From assembly GCA_963585895.1 (NCBI GenBank), contig OY757924.1:57562742-57626741 (forward strand): 64,000 bases of DNA. The letters are read 5' to 3'. Of this stretch, positions 50,017 through 60,429 are shown in pieces. Source of the stretch: Sepioteuthis lessoniana. Lineage: Eukaryota > Mollusca > Cephalopoda > Myopsida > Loliginidae. Position 1 is the stretch's first letter, and each line of letters begins with the position of its first letter. The notes beneath the pieces were generated by a model, which was not told where the DNA came from, did not search any database, and saw only the letters and a program-made list of their open reading frames with translations. A program made the translations under genes and the position numbers.

Positions 50017-50290
50017 CAATGAAAGCTACCAGACCTTCCAGTTGAGATTAGATTTTAGTATTTGTTCCACTTCCTCAAGTGTGTCCTCACTACAATGAAA
50101 GCTACCAGACCTTCCAGTTGAGATTAGATTTTAGTATTTGTTCCACTTCCTCAAGTGTGTCCTCACTACAATGAAAGCTACCAGACCTTCCAGTTGAGAT
50201 TTGATTTTAGTATTTGTTCCACTTCCTCAAGTGTGTCCTCACTACAATGAAAGCTACCAGACCTTCCAGTTCAGATTAGATTATTTGACA
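50017..50290. repeat. 76-bp minisatellite, about 3.5 copies
   Basis: The unit starts CAATGAAAGCTACCAGACC and recurs at 50017, 50093, 50169 and 50245 with only one or two differences. The last unit is incomplete. Near identity points to recent expansion. Confidence 0.95.
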
Positions 50291-50432
50291 ATCAGGGAAT
50301 TTTGTCATTTGCTTCGGTGTGCAGAAACCAATAAGAACTTTTTGAAAACTCTCAGTTCCATCAGTTGTGTGAAAGTCTCTGTTATAGGGTCATAATAAAT
50401 AATTATCTACTTTAGATATTTTGCATATCTGG

Positions 50433-50925
50433 TAGTGGGACCGTGGTGGTAGGGAGTCATGTCACAGTTCCAAAATCTTCTCGACTTCTTTTCACTTCTG
50501 GCCTTGGATAATAGAGACGTTGTCTCTGAACCTGTCTGGAAACGGTAAAGCTTCATGACTCTCTTACTTACCATTATCAAGTAAGCTCTTTTCTATTTTG
50601 TACCCCTTTTACGTACTGCTTGTTTATGGAACAATATGAGCATTGTTCTCGAAGTTGGGACACATTTGTGTATTCTTTCCTTTTAGTACCACTTTCCTTT
50701 TAATACCACTTGTAGGTATATTGTGTAAATAGAATGTTAAATGTTCTTGGTATGTAAAAATGAGTTTATAATGTCTTACCCACTGTCGTGTTCAGCGTTA
50801 GTATATCACGGATATACTAATGCACTTGGAGAGTGGGGACTCAACTAAAATATCCTACCCGCCACAAAGGTTCAATACTGCCATCGCTACTATCAAAGAA
50901 AGCATGCTAACTTCGGAACAAGTTC
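50433..50925 (+). repeat. Unclassified interspersed repeat G, copy 2
   Basis: Same orientation and order of shared blocks as 47593-48010, with small insertions (for example a repeated TACCACTT block near 50690). Ends after TATCAAAGAAAGCATGCTAA. Confidence 0.6.
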
Positions 50926-51054
50926 AAAGTGCTGCTCACTGCCTTTTTCGAAAAAGATGATGTAGTTCACTTTGATTATGCTCTCAAAAGTTAAACTATA
51001 ACCAAACAGTATTTCCTATCAATGGGTTCAATAGGACTATTCCATTATTTACTT

Positions 51055-51272
51055 CTACCGGGCCATTGGCCTAATGAATAGAGAGTTCACTAATGGTCCG
51101 GGAGACCGGAGTTCAATACAAGGTCGAGTCATACCAAAGCCTCAAAAATGATACTTGATGCTGCCTTGCTTAACACTCAGCATTATAAGGTAAGGATCAA
51201 GAGTAAAGCGGAGCAATCCAGGGAATGGAGTAGCGTCCTCCCCTATACCTCGGTGTAATAGCTATTGAAAAG
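51055..51272 (+). mobile_element. tRNA-derived SINE, type A (3' truncated)
   Basis: A-box region GGGCCATTGGCCTAATGAAT, B-box region GAGTTCAATACAAGG, and body up to TAGCTATTGAAAAG. Confidence 0.85.
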
Positions 51273-51300
51273 CCTACAACTACAACAACTACTAATAAAA

Positions 51301-51538
51301 GAGGTGTCTTCGTGGTTTAATGGTTAAAGCGATGGACTGCGGAATCCTTGTAGGCGAGTTTGAAATCCAGTTGCGCTATTACGTTCACTTTAGGACAAAT
51401 ACCCTTGGACAAGGAACGAACCACCTAATCCTCCGAGCTATGGATTAAATAGTACCACTACTGTCCTTCTTGAAGAATGGCTTTGGCGTTAAATAACCTA
51501 CAAAGGTTGATATGCCATTAAACAAAGAAACCAAACCA
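51301..51538 (+). mobile_element. tRNA-derived SINE, type B (full length)
   Basis: A-box region TCGTGGTTTAATGGTTAAAG, B-box region GAGTTTGAAATCCAG, core ACAAATACCCTTGGACAAGG and GAGCTATGGATTAAATAGTA. Complete tail: TTAAATAACCTACAAAGGTT GATATGCCATTAAAC, ending AAACCAAACC. Confidence 0.85.
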
Positions 51539-51774
51539 AATACTACAACTAATAATATTAATTGTTTTATTGTTTTGAGAGTTTTTCACACCAAGTTTAA
51601 GTGACAGCAAGTCTCCTCAAGTCTCTAGGAGTCTTCTCAGTATTCTGGCCGATCTTAACAATGTTGTAGATTGGATGGTCTCCACTCGTCCTCTCATTTC
51701 CAAGTCCTCCAGTCGCTATACCAATCGTTTGGTGATTGTACCGAGTGCACTAATTACAGTTGGTATTACCGTCA

Positions 51775-52182
51775 CTTTTATATTCCATAGTTTTTTTAGT
51801 TCTCTAGCAATGTCTAGGTACTTATCTCTTTATTCGCTTTATTTCAGTTCTACCCTATTGTCAGCCGGAAACGGCAAATTCAACTATTTGGCAGGTTAAT
51901 TGGGGGGGGGCTATCATTAGGTTTTGTCTTCTGGCCGAGATTAGGTGATCCGTTTGTATCTCAAATTTCTGGAGAAGTTTGTGTGTCTCATTTTCCAGGA
52001 CGGATTCTGGGTTGTGCATATACCATTTGTTCGTATGGTTAAACTTCAACTTCTTGCGCCCTTCCCAGTGGATCACCTTCCCTGCCCAGTCGTGTCTAGT
52101 CTTATACTCTTTTTACGTTAAATTACTGCATTCGTTTATTATGCGATTGATCGTTTCATCTCTATCATCAACTATAAATGGT
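51775..52182 (-). pseudogene. Second copy of the LINE finger-endonuclease segment
   Basis: Reads DDRDETINRIINECSNLT, then MIHWEGRKKLKFNHTNKWYM HNPESVLENETHKLL, FEIQTDHLISARRQNL and IVEFAV. It repeats the segment at about 52190-52600 at an offset of about 418-420 bp. At the junction the upstream copy runs straight from MRVTRIPFIV into DDRDETIN of the second copy. The usual RRPDL of the family is RRQNL here. Confidence 0.75.
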
Positions 52183-52885
52183 ATCCTCGTTACCCTCATG
52201 TTCCCCAACTTTCTTAGTTCTCTGGCAAGGTCTAAGTACTTATCTCTCTTTTCCCTTTCTTTGATTTTCACTCTGTAGTCCACTAGGATGGCAAAATCCA
52301 CTATACGGCATGTTCTCTTTTTTTGTTAATTATCTCGAGGTCTGGTCTTCCCGTTGAGATTCTGAGATTTGTTTGAATTTTAAAATCCCAGAGAATTGTA
52401 TGCATTTTATTCTCTAGAACGGTTTCTGGTTTGTGCATATATCATTTGGCAGTATGGTCAAATTTAAATTTCTTGCACAATTACTAGTGGATCCCCTTTC
52501 CACCCAGTCGTGTCTAATCTTATATTCTTTTTGCATTAGTTTGCAATATTCGCTTATTATGTGATTAATCGTTTCGTCTTTGTAACCACATAACTCACTC
52601 TTGCTGTTGTGTTGAGTATTATTGATTTGCGCTTGAACATAATTGGTCGTTATGACATTGTTTTGTGCTGTTATTAAGAGAGATTCTTTTTCTCTCTTTG
52701 TTGTCATGTCCAAGTCTTTTCGTGAAGGATACATCAGTTTGTCGCTTGTAATATCCATTCAGTTGTTTTTCTTCTTATTTCTGTTTCCTAGTTTTTCTGT
52801 TTGTTCTAATTGTCCTTATGTTGTCAGTGCTGTTACTGGCTGCAGTAATTAGTATTTCTTTGCGTTTATTAATGCTACATTAATA

Positions 52886-52903
52886 AACCCTAACCCTAAC
52901 CCT
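52886..52903. repeat. Telomere-like (CCCTAA)3 inside the LINE
   Basis: Three perfect CCCTAA-type units, the vertebrate and mollusc telomere motif, within the degraded LINE frame. Confidence 0.85.
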
Positions 52904-53590
52904 CGTATTGATGCATCCACGTAATCTTCACAGCTAGCTTCCTTCTTTTCTTGACACATATAATCTTTCTATGTCGTATCTCGAATGTAAAGCTTATGGC
53001 ATCATCATCATCAACTTTCTTGTCCTTTGGTCTATTTGTCTGAGTTCCTCCCTTGTCCATTTTAAGAATAGTCCCGAATATCTTACAAGGGCCAATGCAC
53101 AAGAATTTAATTCTTTGATGAGATTTCTGCTGCAGATCTTGGTTTTGAGAAGTTTTCTCGTTCGTCGGAGGTATTTTTAAAATTTTTTCTTTCATCGCTC
53201 ATTTGATGGTGTCCGATTCCAATATTTCCAAGTATTTGTAATTTTCCTTTTCTCCAAGTGTTCAGATTCTTTCTTTATTTAGCAGTTCTATTTTTTTCGT
53301 TATTTATCTTTTTCCACTTTTCATTATGAGTATGGTACATTTTTATGCCAAATATAATTCCTATATCCCGATTGGATATTCTTATTGTTTGTATCAGAGT
53401 CGCTAATTTTTTTTCATTTTTTGCAGACAGCTTCATGTCGTCCATGTATATAAAATGATTACTCTTTTCTCGTGATTTTGAAAAATTTTAGCTCCCAGTG
53501 CACTTCCTAAGTATGTTATTTAGTAACATCATTGCTATTACAAGTAGTAATGGCGAAAGCGCATCTCCCTGGAAGATGCCTCTCTGGGTT

Positions 53591-53954
53591 TAAGTCGTTA
53601 TGTCGTTAATCAAGGAAATCAATCTCGAATAAGTCGTTCATCGAGCAAGTGGTAGTGTCGTTAATCAAGTAAGTCAATCACGAGTAAATCGTTATCTCGT
53701 TAATCAAGGGAGTCAGAATCAAGTTAGTTGATAATCGAGTAAGTCGTTGATCGAGAAAGTCGTAATGTCGTTAATCAAGGAAGTCAATCTCAAGTAAGTC
53801 GTTAAATCGTTAATCAAGGAAGTCAATCTCAAGTAAGTCGTTAAATCGTTAATCAAGTAAGTCAATCTCAAGTAAGTCGTTAAATCGTTAATCAAGGAAG
53901 TCAATCTCAAGTAAGTCGTTAAATCGTTAATCAAGGAAGTCAATCTCGAGCAAT
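53591..53954. repeat. 39-bp minisatellite next to the LINE truncation point
   Basis: GTCAATCTCAAGTAAGTCGT recurs at 53822, 53861, 53900 and 53939, exactly 39 bp apart. More diverged units (TCGTTAATCAAG, AAGTCAATC) go back to 53591. Since 39 is a multiple of three, one frame stays open as a 13-residue repeat (LINDLTTYLRLTS). That is a by-product and not evidence of a gene. Confidence 0.9.
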
Positions 53955-54200
53955 TTAAAGAAAATAGTTTTAATACAATTTTGTTTCACAGATTATGAAA
54001 ATATTCATTTTTTTCTTTGATACACGGATCATATTCATCTTGAATGCATTGATTTTTCAAGTACTCATTTTTTAAAATCATTCCGTCATGTATCACGGTA
54101 GCAGTGCGCATTTTCCCGTAGATATCAGTGATAATATTATACAAAAACTTCAATTTCTTTATAGAAAAGATCGTTTTACAGAAGATGAAAAAAAATCCCT

Positions 54201-54304
54201 TGTAGCATGGTATGCAAATGAGACACCTAAATAAATAGAGCAAACCTCGGGCACTTAGTACCGAGAAATCACGAGACTTGACACGCGATTTACAAGGCAG
54301 AACA
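54201..54304 (+). repeat. 5' LTR of the Mag-type element (104 bp)
   Basis: Begins TGTAGCATGG and ends GGCAGAACA. Contains TATGCAAATGAG (an octamer) and a short palindromic CTCGGGCACTTAGTACCGAG. Same length as the 3' LTR. Confidence 0.9.
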
Positions 54305-54865
54305 ATGGCGTCGCCGATAGGATGTCTGACCACACTAGACGATCCCGAGCATGTGGAAACATGGATAAGTTGCTTTGAGGCGTTGGCCAGGGTAAAGAAA
54401 GTAAGAGACAGACGAAACGAAGGGGAGCAAAATGAAATTACTGACATATTCCTTGCAACAGCCGGGTGCGAAGCAATCCAGAAAGTTTCAACAATGTCCT
54501 ACCCAAGAAATCTTGAAGAGATGACTTTCAAAGAAATAAGGGAGGTAATAAAAAAGAATACCAGACCAAAGAAAAGGTTAGTCATCGCTGAAAGAACGAA
54601 ATTTCTGGAAACAAGGCAGCACCCCGATGAGTCTATTGTACAATTCGTACACCGATTGAAAGAAAGAGCAAGATATTGCGAATTTGAAAGACTTGGCACC
54701 GGTGATATGACCACAGAAGATGAATGGATCATGCTACGCTTGAAAGATGGTAAGCACGACCCGGCTTTTAAACATAAGTTATTGGAAACGCTTCAAAGTG
54801 CTAATTTGACAGTAGAAACATGTATAGAATTCGTGCAGCAACTGGAATTAATAAAAATTGTATAA
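54305..54865 (+). pseudogene. gag part of the Mag-type element
   Basis: The first part of the element after the 5' LTR, about 185 codons long. It resembles Ty3/gypsy capsid regions, with a retrotransposon-gag-like stretch (E.WI..FE.LA.V and TKFLETRQ....V..F..RLK). The start codon lies at the very edge of the LTR, overlapping the likely primer-binding site. Belongs to a broken element. Confidence 0.8.
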
Positions 54866-57800
54866 TCAACAACCGAACGAAGAAGCGTACAGCAAAAATT
54901 CTATGCAAATACTGTGGCGAACGGCATGTCAGGGGAAAAAAAATAATTGCCCAGCCTTCGGTAAGACATGCTCCATTTGCAAAAGAAAAAATCACGCCCG
55001 AAGGTGTACAGATACAAAAAAGTTGAGGAACTTGAAGTCACGCAAGTCTAAAGAGGAAGGGCTGAAATTTTGACGCTAAACATTCCAACAAAAACTAGAG
55101 AAAAGGTAAAAATAAATGGGAAATATTTCCACATGCAAGTAGATACTGACTCTGACATAACACTTTTTCCAGTGAACTTTTGGCAGGATTTAGGAAAGAC
55201 GACGCTTAAAAAGTCAACCTTGAAACTAAAACAATTCGATGGTACCATAATTAACACATTAGGCACCTTTGAAGGTACGTTTGAAACTAAGAATCGCTTT
55301 GGGATTATACCTATTACAGTCGTAGCATGTACTAAAGACCATGGACAGCTAGATAAAAATGTATTTAAAGTTGAAACATCGAAATTACTTAATTCTATGG
55401 AGTAGGAAGAACGAGAAATATGATTACTAAAGGGTTATAAAGCAAACATTTGTTTGAAAGAGAACTAGTATCCGAAATATATCCAAGCAAGACGATTACC
55501 CCTACATATCTTACCTATTGTAGTGTCAAAGCTAAAAATAATGATTCCGCGGGGTATTTGGAAAAAGGTCACTCATAGGGGAGCAATTGGGCGTCACCAA
55601 TAGTCACCATTAAAAAGATTGATGGGGATATTAGAATATGCAGTGAGTACAAAATTGGCGTCAACCACCAGATATGTTCAGATTCGTTTCCCTTATCGAG
55701 TATCGAAACCACCAGTCACGAACTGGCAAATATGAAACATTTTGCGAAAATCGATTTAAAGTTGGCCTACAACCAGATCGAAATAGACGACAAATTTAAA
55801 GAAATTACCTCACTGAACACCACCATGGGATTACTGAGATGATCTCGCTAGGCGTTTGGAATTAAAACTACAAGTCATATTTTTCAAAGCGCCATCGAGA
55901 AAATCTTGTTAGGAAAAGTGGACAATATAATAATATATCAAGACGATATATACCTGGGAGCCCGCACCAGAGAGGAATTAAAGAGTAAAATAGAACAAGT
56001 CCTACGGAGATTAAAACAGCCAAATATGACAATAAATAGAGACAAATGTAGATTAGACTGTGAAAAAATATCTTATCTAGGATATCTCAATATCTAGAGA
56101 AGGAATATCTCCTGACGAAAGGCTAACCAACAAAACTGTGAAAATGGAAAAGCCCACCAACAAGAAAGAATTGGAATCCTTCTTGGGATTAATTAATTTC
56201 TACAGCAGATATCTTCCTAGATATAGTGAGTTTATGGAACCATTTGCTGAAGTGTGTAAAAATACGTAGAATTTACATGGACGCAGATGCAAAATAAGGC
56301 TTTTGAAGCATTAAAGAAGGTCTTGACAAGTAAACCGGTAATAGAGATTTTCGACCTTAAAAAAGACGTTACCTTAACAACTGACGCAAGTGAACGTGCC
56401 ATAGCAGCTGTTGAATCTCTAGAGGGTCATCCAGTCATGTATCTGTCCAGAAAGCTCTCGTCGGCAGAATGCAATTATTCTAACATTGAAAAGGAAGCAT
56501 TAGCCATAGTTTGGAGTATGGAGAGAGCACAGTTTTTTTTTTCTTGGACAAAAAGTTCCTCTTAAAATCAAACCACAAATCCCTGGAATTCTTTATCAAT
56601 TTTTACCCAGAGTAAAATCGTCAAGAATTTTAAGGTGGGCAATCTAAATGATGGCGTTTGATTTTGACATTGTATATTTTAAGGGAAACACCATCTCAAA
56701 TGTGGATGCACTATCCAGGCTAAGATTTCAGAGCGAAAATGAAGAGGAACATGAAAGTCCGGGGGATAGTATTATACAATGGGTGGAGACGCACGTACTA
56801 TCACGCAAAACACTCAGCAGAGAAACCCAATAAGATCCGATATTAAGCAGAATACTTGAACGTATAAGAAAGAACGTATGGAGTAACTGTACTATAGTAG
56901 AGAGACCTTTCAAAGAAGCTCGACGTAAGTTAACGATAGAGAGGAGCATTGTATATAATGCAGATGCAATAGTGACGCCCCAAATTATAAGGAAGGACAT
57001 AATTAAAAGTGTGCACGACGATATTCATAACGGAGTCGCTGAGACGCAAAGAAGATTGAGATTACAGGCTTGGTGACTGGAGTATTGTAAAAATGTTGAG
57101 GAACACATAAGAAGATGCCCTAAATGTCCGGAGATCAAAATATTTAAACAAACCAAAATACATACGAGGCCCAAAGAGGGGGCGTCATGGTCAAGGGTCC
57201 ATATGGACCATGCACATATCTGAGACATTGGTTTATTTTTTATCTTAGTAGATTCCTTCTCGGGTTGGCCGAAAGTAATAAAGGTGAGAGATAGGAACGC
57301 TACAACTGTAAGACAAATATTGAGAACAATATTTGCAAGAAATGGAGTACCTAAGACCATTATCACGGACAACGTACCGGAATTCTGCGATGAAAAATTA
57401 GTGGCATGATTAAGGAAAATAGGGTGTATGCTATACAAAAAAAAAATGCCCCCCCCCTCAGTCAAACTCTAATTTACTCATAAGTTATCGAACGGTTCCT
57501 CGTGCAGATAGAAAGCAAAGCCTATCAGCATTAATTGGCAGAAAAATTAGAGGAGAAAGCTTGGTATAAAAGAAATAAGGAGGCAGAGCCAGAGAGAGCG
57601 AAGTTCATTCTTGTACTAGAAAAAAAATGCTGCCAATATTAGCTCATGCTGACCAATTTAGAATCAGGTTCGAGCCTGAAGATGTAAAAATGCCCGAGGA
57701 GGAAGACGAGGAAACTGAGAAAGAGGAAAATGAAACAGAACAAAACATGGAGGAAAGCGGGAATGACGTAACAGATTTAGAAGAAAATGAAGATAGACCA

Positions 57801-57915
57801 AAGTCTCCGTTAAAAAGGACAGAAGAAGAATAAATGCGGGAGTGGTGTAGACCTTCCAGAGTAGTTAGAAGTGATAGACCAAATAAGGGCATCGAACCTC
57901 GCAGGTTCAGGGAGG

Positions 57916-58019
57916 TGTAACGTAGTATGCAAATGAGATACCTGAATTAATCGAGGAAAACTCGGGTACTTAGTATCGAGAAATCACGAGACTTGACACA
58001 CGATTTCCAAGGCACAACA
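57916..58019 (+). repeat. 3' LTR of the Mag-type element (104 bp)
   Basis: Begins TGTAACGTAG and ends GGCACAACA. A purine-rich AGGGAGG stands directly upstream, as expected for a polypurine tract. Confidence 0.9.
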
Positions 58020-58334
58020 TTCCTATTTCTACAGCAGATGTTTACGTGCATGTTCTTCTGTAGAAAAAATGATTGAGATACCTTCAACAAAAAATTACCT
58101 CAAATTGTTTTCAATAGTGTAGCTCACTTTATGATGAGCCATGTCTCATTCGGCCCGTTTCTTAGCGCAACAGACTTTTAAATTGCAGTAAGTACGAAAA
58201 GAATCCACCTAAAAGCTACCAGTTCCTAACCCGTTTACCAGAGTCACCTTGTCAGGCGATGATTCCTGGATCCGATGCAGATTTAATCAAGTTACTCCTA
58301 GCATTGCTGATATCCCATATGTTTGATCTGGATT

Positions 58335-58500
58335 CTTAGTTTAATGACATATCAACCCTCGTAGGTCATTCAATGCCAAACTCAGTCTGGTCTGGCATTA
58401 AATAAACCACAATGGCATAAAACACAACCATATATACATATATATATAGTTGTATTTTATGCCATATCAACCCTTGTGGTTTATTATTTAGTGCCAAATC
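58335..58500. repeat. Repeat C/SINE tails in inverted arrangement
   Basis: Three copies of the shared tail lie close together: GACATATCAACCCTCGTAGG, its complement form GGCATTAAATAAACCACAAT GG, and GCCATATCAACCCTTGTGG. The middle one is reversed, so the stretch can fold. Followed by (TA)n. Confidence 0.7.
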
Positions 58501-58502
58501 TT

Positions 58503-58503
<1 letters not shown>

Positions 58504-58556
<53 letters not shown>
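58504..58556. repeat. (TA)n microsatellite
   Basis: About 26 TA units directly after a repeat tail. Confidence 0.95.
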
Positions 58557-58558
<2 letters not shown>

Positions 58559-58896
58559 AAAAATAGAGTCAATAGAATTAATTTTGAAAATAGCGACAAT
58601 GTTTTGAAATGCCTTTAGTCATTTTTTTCAATATTCTTTTTTTTTTCTTGATAATATTCTATTTTCGTTGATAGCGTTCTGTTTTAAATTCGTTCACACA
58701 TGCAAACAACCCCTGATGATGACCAATGAAAGATCTGAAAGCGCTCGGGGCAATTTTGGTAAATTCATTTACCAATTTTAACCTAAAACCTAGACACTTA
58801 CCAGGAAACTTGAAAGGATCTTAATAAAATTATATAGACAAAATGTGTCTTTATTATTTAATCAAACATGCTTAAATGAAAGACTACTGCCCGATT

Positions 58897-58967
<71 letters not shown>
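58897..58967. repeat. (AC)n microsatellite
   Basis: About 35 uninterrupted AC units. Confidence 0.98.
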
Positions 58968-58970
<3 letters not shown>

Positions 58971-58974
58971 GATT

Positions 58975-59270
58975 AGTAAACAAATAGTTTGTATCTTAGT
59001 TTTTAAACGAGCCACAACTCATTTATTTGCACACAGCAAAATGGTTTCTAATACTGTTATCTAACACTAATCAATCAATTTGATATTAATCATGGGCATG
59101 TCGGATGGTGTAATGATGAGAAAGCTAGACTAGCAAACCTTCACGAGTGAGTTCGAGTCTCATTGGGTGCCCAACTCCTTCTGCCTTGTGCCCCAACTAA
59201 GCAAAAAAAGCCAAGTAAATTACTATTTGAAATTATTCGTTTGTATGTAGTTCAATCACTACAAACGAAA
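58975..59270 (-). repeat. Repeat C internal part, interrupted by a SINE
   Basis: AAACGAGCCACAACTCATTT and TTTGCACACAGCAAAATGG units lie before the SINE at 59094. ATTATTCGTTTGTATGTAG lies after it. Confidence 0.6.
59094..59215 (+). mobile_element. tRNA-derived SINE, type F
   Basis: The tRNA-like head 59094-59172 has ends GGGCA and TGCCC that pair, GGTGTAATGATGAG (A box), and a good T arm with GAGTTCGAGTCTC (B box). A short body ends in AAAAAAAGCC. Other copies (15745, 30345) make a SINE more likely than a tRNA gene. Confidence 0.6.
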
Positions 59271-59314
59271 AAAAAACAATCATTTATATTTTAGCATAAA
59301 TACCGATTGCTTTA

Positions 59315-59315
<1 letters not shown>

Positions 59316-59356
<41 letters not shown>
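59316..59356. repeat. (AT)n microsatellite
   Basis: About 20 AT units. Confidence 0.95.
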
Positions 59357-59357
<1 letters not shown>

Positions 59358-59699
59358 CTGCAAGATTGAAGTTTTCAATTATGTTGTCAGTTCCAATATC
59401 CATACTTTCTACACTAAATGATCTATTTAGGGATTTGGTTGATCCTTGGGACGTTGCATTGTTTTTGTTTGTTTGTTTATTAATTCTTTTTGGTGAAGTT
59501 GAGGGGGGTCTCAATCAAATTTGACAGGGGGCAGCTTGAATTTGGTTTTTGATTTTTAATTGCTCAAGTTGATGGTGATAGATTTTTTTCCAGATTGATC
59601 AATAAAAGCTTCAGGTTGTTATTTGATTGGTTCTAGCTTTTTGAGAGACAAGTTTTTTCAGTTTGTCTTTGATGGTTTTTTTGTTGACGAAATGGGAGA

Positions 59700-60178
59700 T
59701 CTATATCCAATACTAAAGACATCCTTATAGAAGAACAACGGTGATACTATTTAACTCATAGTTGAGGGATTTCATAGCTCAAAAGTGAACGTAATAACGT
59801 CACTAGATTTGGAACTCGTTTGTTTCGAGGCCACAGTTCAGCACTTTAGCCATTATGCCACGGGGACTCACTCCTTTCTATGTTGGCTTTTGTTTGGTGA
59901 GTGTCTCAAACCCCGACACTGTTTTATTAGTCCGAAAGTCAACGTAATAGTACGACTAGATTTGGAACTCGCTTACTTCGAGGCCACAGGTCAGCACTTT
60001 AGCCATTATGCCACGGGGACGCTCTCCCTTCTATGTTGGCTTTCGTTTGATGAGTGTCTCAAACCCCGACACTGTTTTATTAGTCCGAAAGTCAACGTAA
60101 TAGTGCGACCAGAGTTCGAACTCGCTAACTTCGATGTTGCTGTCTAGCACTTTAGTCACTACACAACGGATTCTCTCT
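59700..60178 (-). mobile_element. Type B SINE whose head region is repeated in tandem (153-bp unit)
   Basis: The first part (59700-59870) is a type B SINE on the minus strand. The block with its tRNA head (CCGTGGCATAATGGCTAAAG) plus about 60 bp of flank (TATGTTGGCTTTTGTTTGG) then recurs at an offset of 153 bp, ending near 60178. Tandem duplication of a SINE head with flanking DNA. Confidence 0.8.
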
Positions 60179-60429
60179 CGTCCTATATAAGAGACTTGCC
60201 TTTTTGTAACTCCTAAATGTATTAGCATTTTCTAAACAACAAGATGCGCTCAAAATCAGTTTTTGAAAAAGATAAAAAGAATACAAAGTCAAAAGAAAAC
60301 ATATAAGCGGTAGTTATTTCTTTCCTTTGAATTATCAAAGGTCATTTTCATTTTAAGTGAAAACTAACTTCATTTCTTTGGAAAACAAGGAACTTTAATC
60401 GTTTTTTTTTTTATTAATTAAGAGTCAGG

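Larger units (their letters stand above)
51595..53583 (-). mobile_element. Non-LTR retrotransposon (LINE), 5' truncated, degraded
   Basis: Read on the minus strand, with stops and frameshifts. Reverse transcriptase pieces come first: GIFQGDALSPLL at about 53540-53580 and the active-site motif YMDD at 53437-53448, followed by MKLSAKNEKKLATLIQT. A middle part follows (TREEL..RTRKLMMMHKALH-like, around 53000-53195). Then comes a CCHC-like finger (C.LCG..DETINHIISE.C) and an endonuclease-like region (HTNKWYMHNPESVLENE, DHLISARR, DKYLDLAREL). The C-terminal end reads RVETIQSTTLLRSARILRRL. Finger plus PD..D-type region after the RT resembles LINEs with a restriction-like endonuclease (R2/NeSL-like), but the clade is not certain. 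The finger-to-endonuclease segment occurs twice (see findings). Confidence 0.8.
54201..58019 (+). mobile_element. Mag-type Ty3/gypsy LTR retrotransposon, broken
   Basis: A 3.8-kb fossil. Two LTRs of 104 bp, both TG...CA, flank it. The 5-bp flanks (TCCCT and TTCCT) look like a target duplication with one difference. In order: gag (from 54305), zinc knuckles (about 54890-55040), protease (about 55070-55400), reverse transcriptase (about 55590-56100), RNase H (about 56290-56790), integrase (about 56950-57470) and an acidic C-terminal tail (57627-57835). No envelope gene. Short LTRs, and a primer site right after the LTR that best resembles the 3' end of a tRNA-Ser, fit the Mag lineage. The LTRs differ at about 14 of 104 positions, so the insertion is old. 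The coding region has several breaks, perhaps six to ten, and is not active. Confidence 0.9.

Noticed and set aside
50000-50300. CRISPR-like array (76-bp repeats)
   Set aside because: Units are contiguous without spacers, and the window is eukaryotic. It is a minisatellite.
53719-53943. Repetitive 74-residue open frame (13-residue repeats)
   Set aside because: Produced by a 39-bp minisatellite, with no upstream signals. Not a protein gene.
59094-59172. Functional tRNA gene
   Set aside because: The acceptor and T arms pair, but the D and anticodon arms are irregular and related copies exist at 15745 and 30345. Treated as a SINE.
59785-60147. Open frame of 120 codons with a 51-residue internal repeat
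   Set aside because: It is the complement strand of a tandemly duplicated SINE head.
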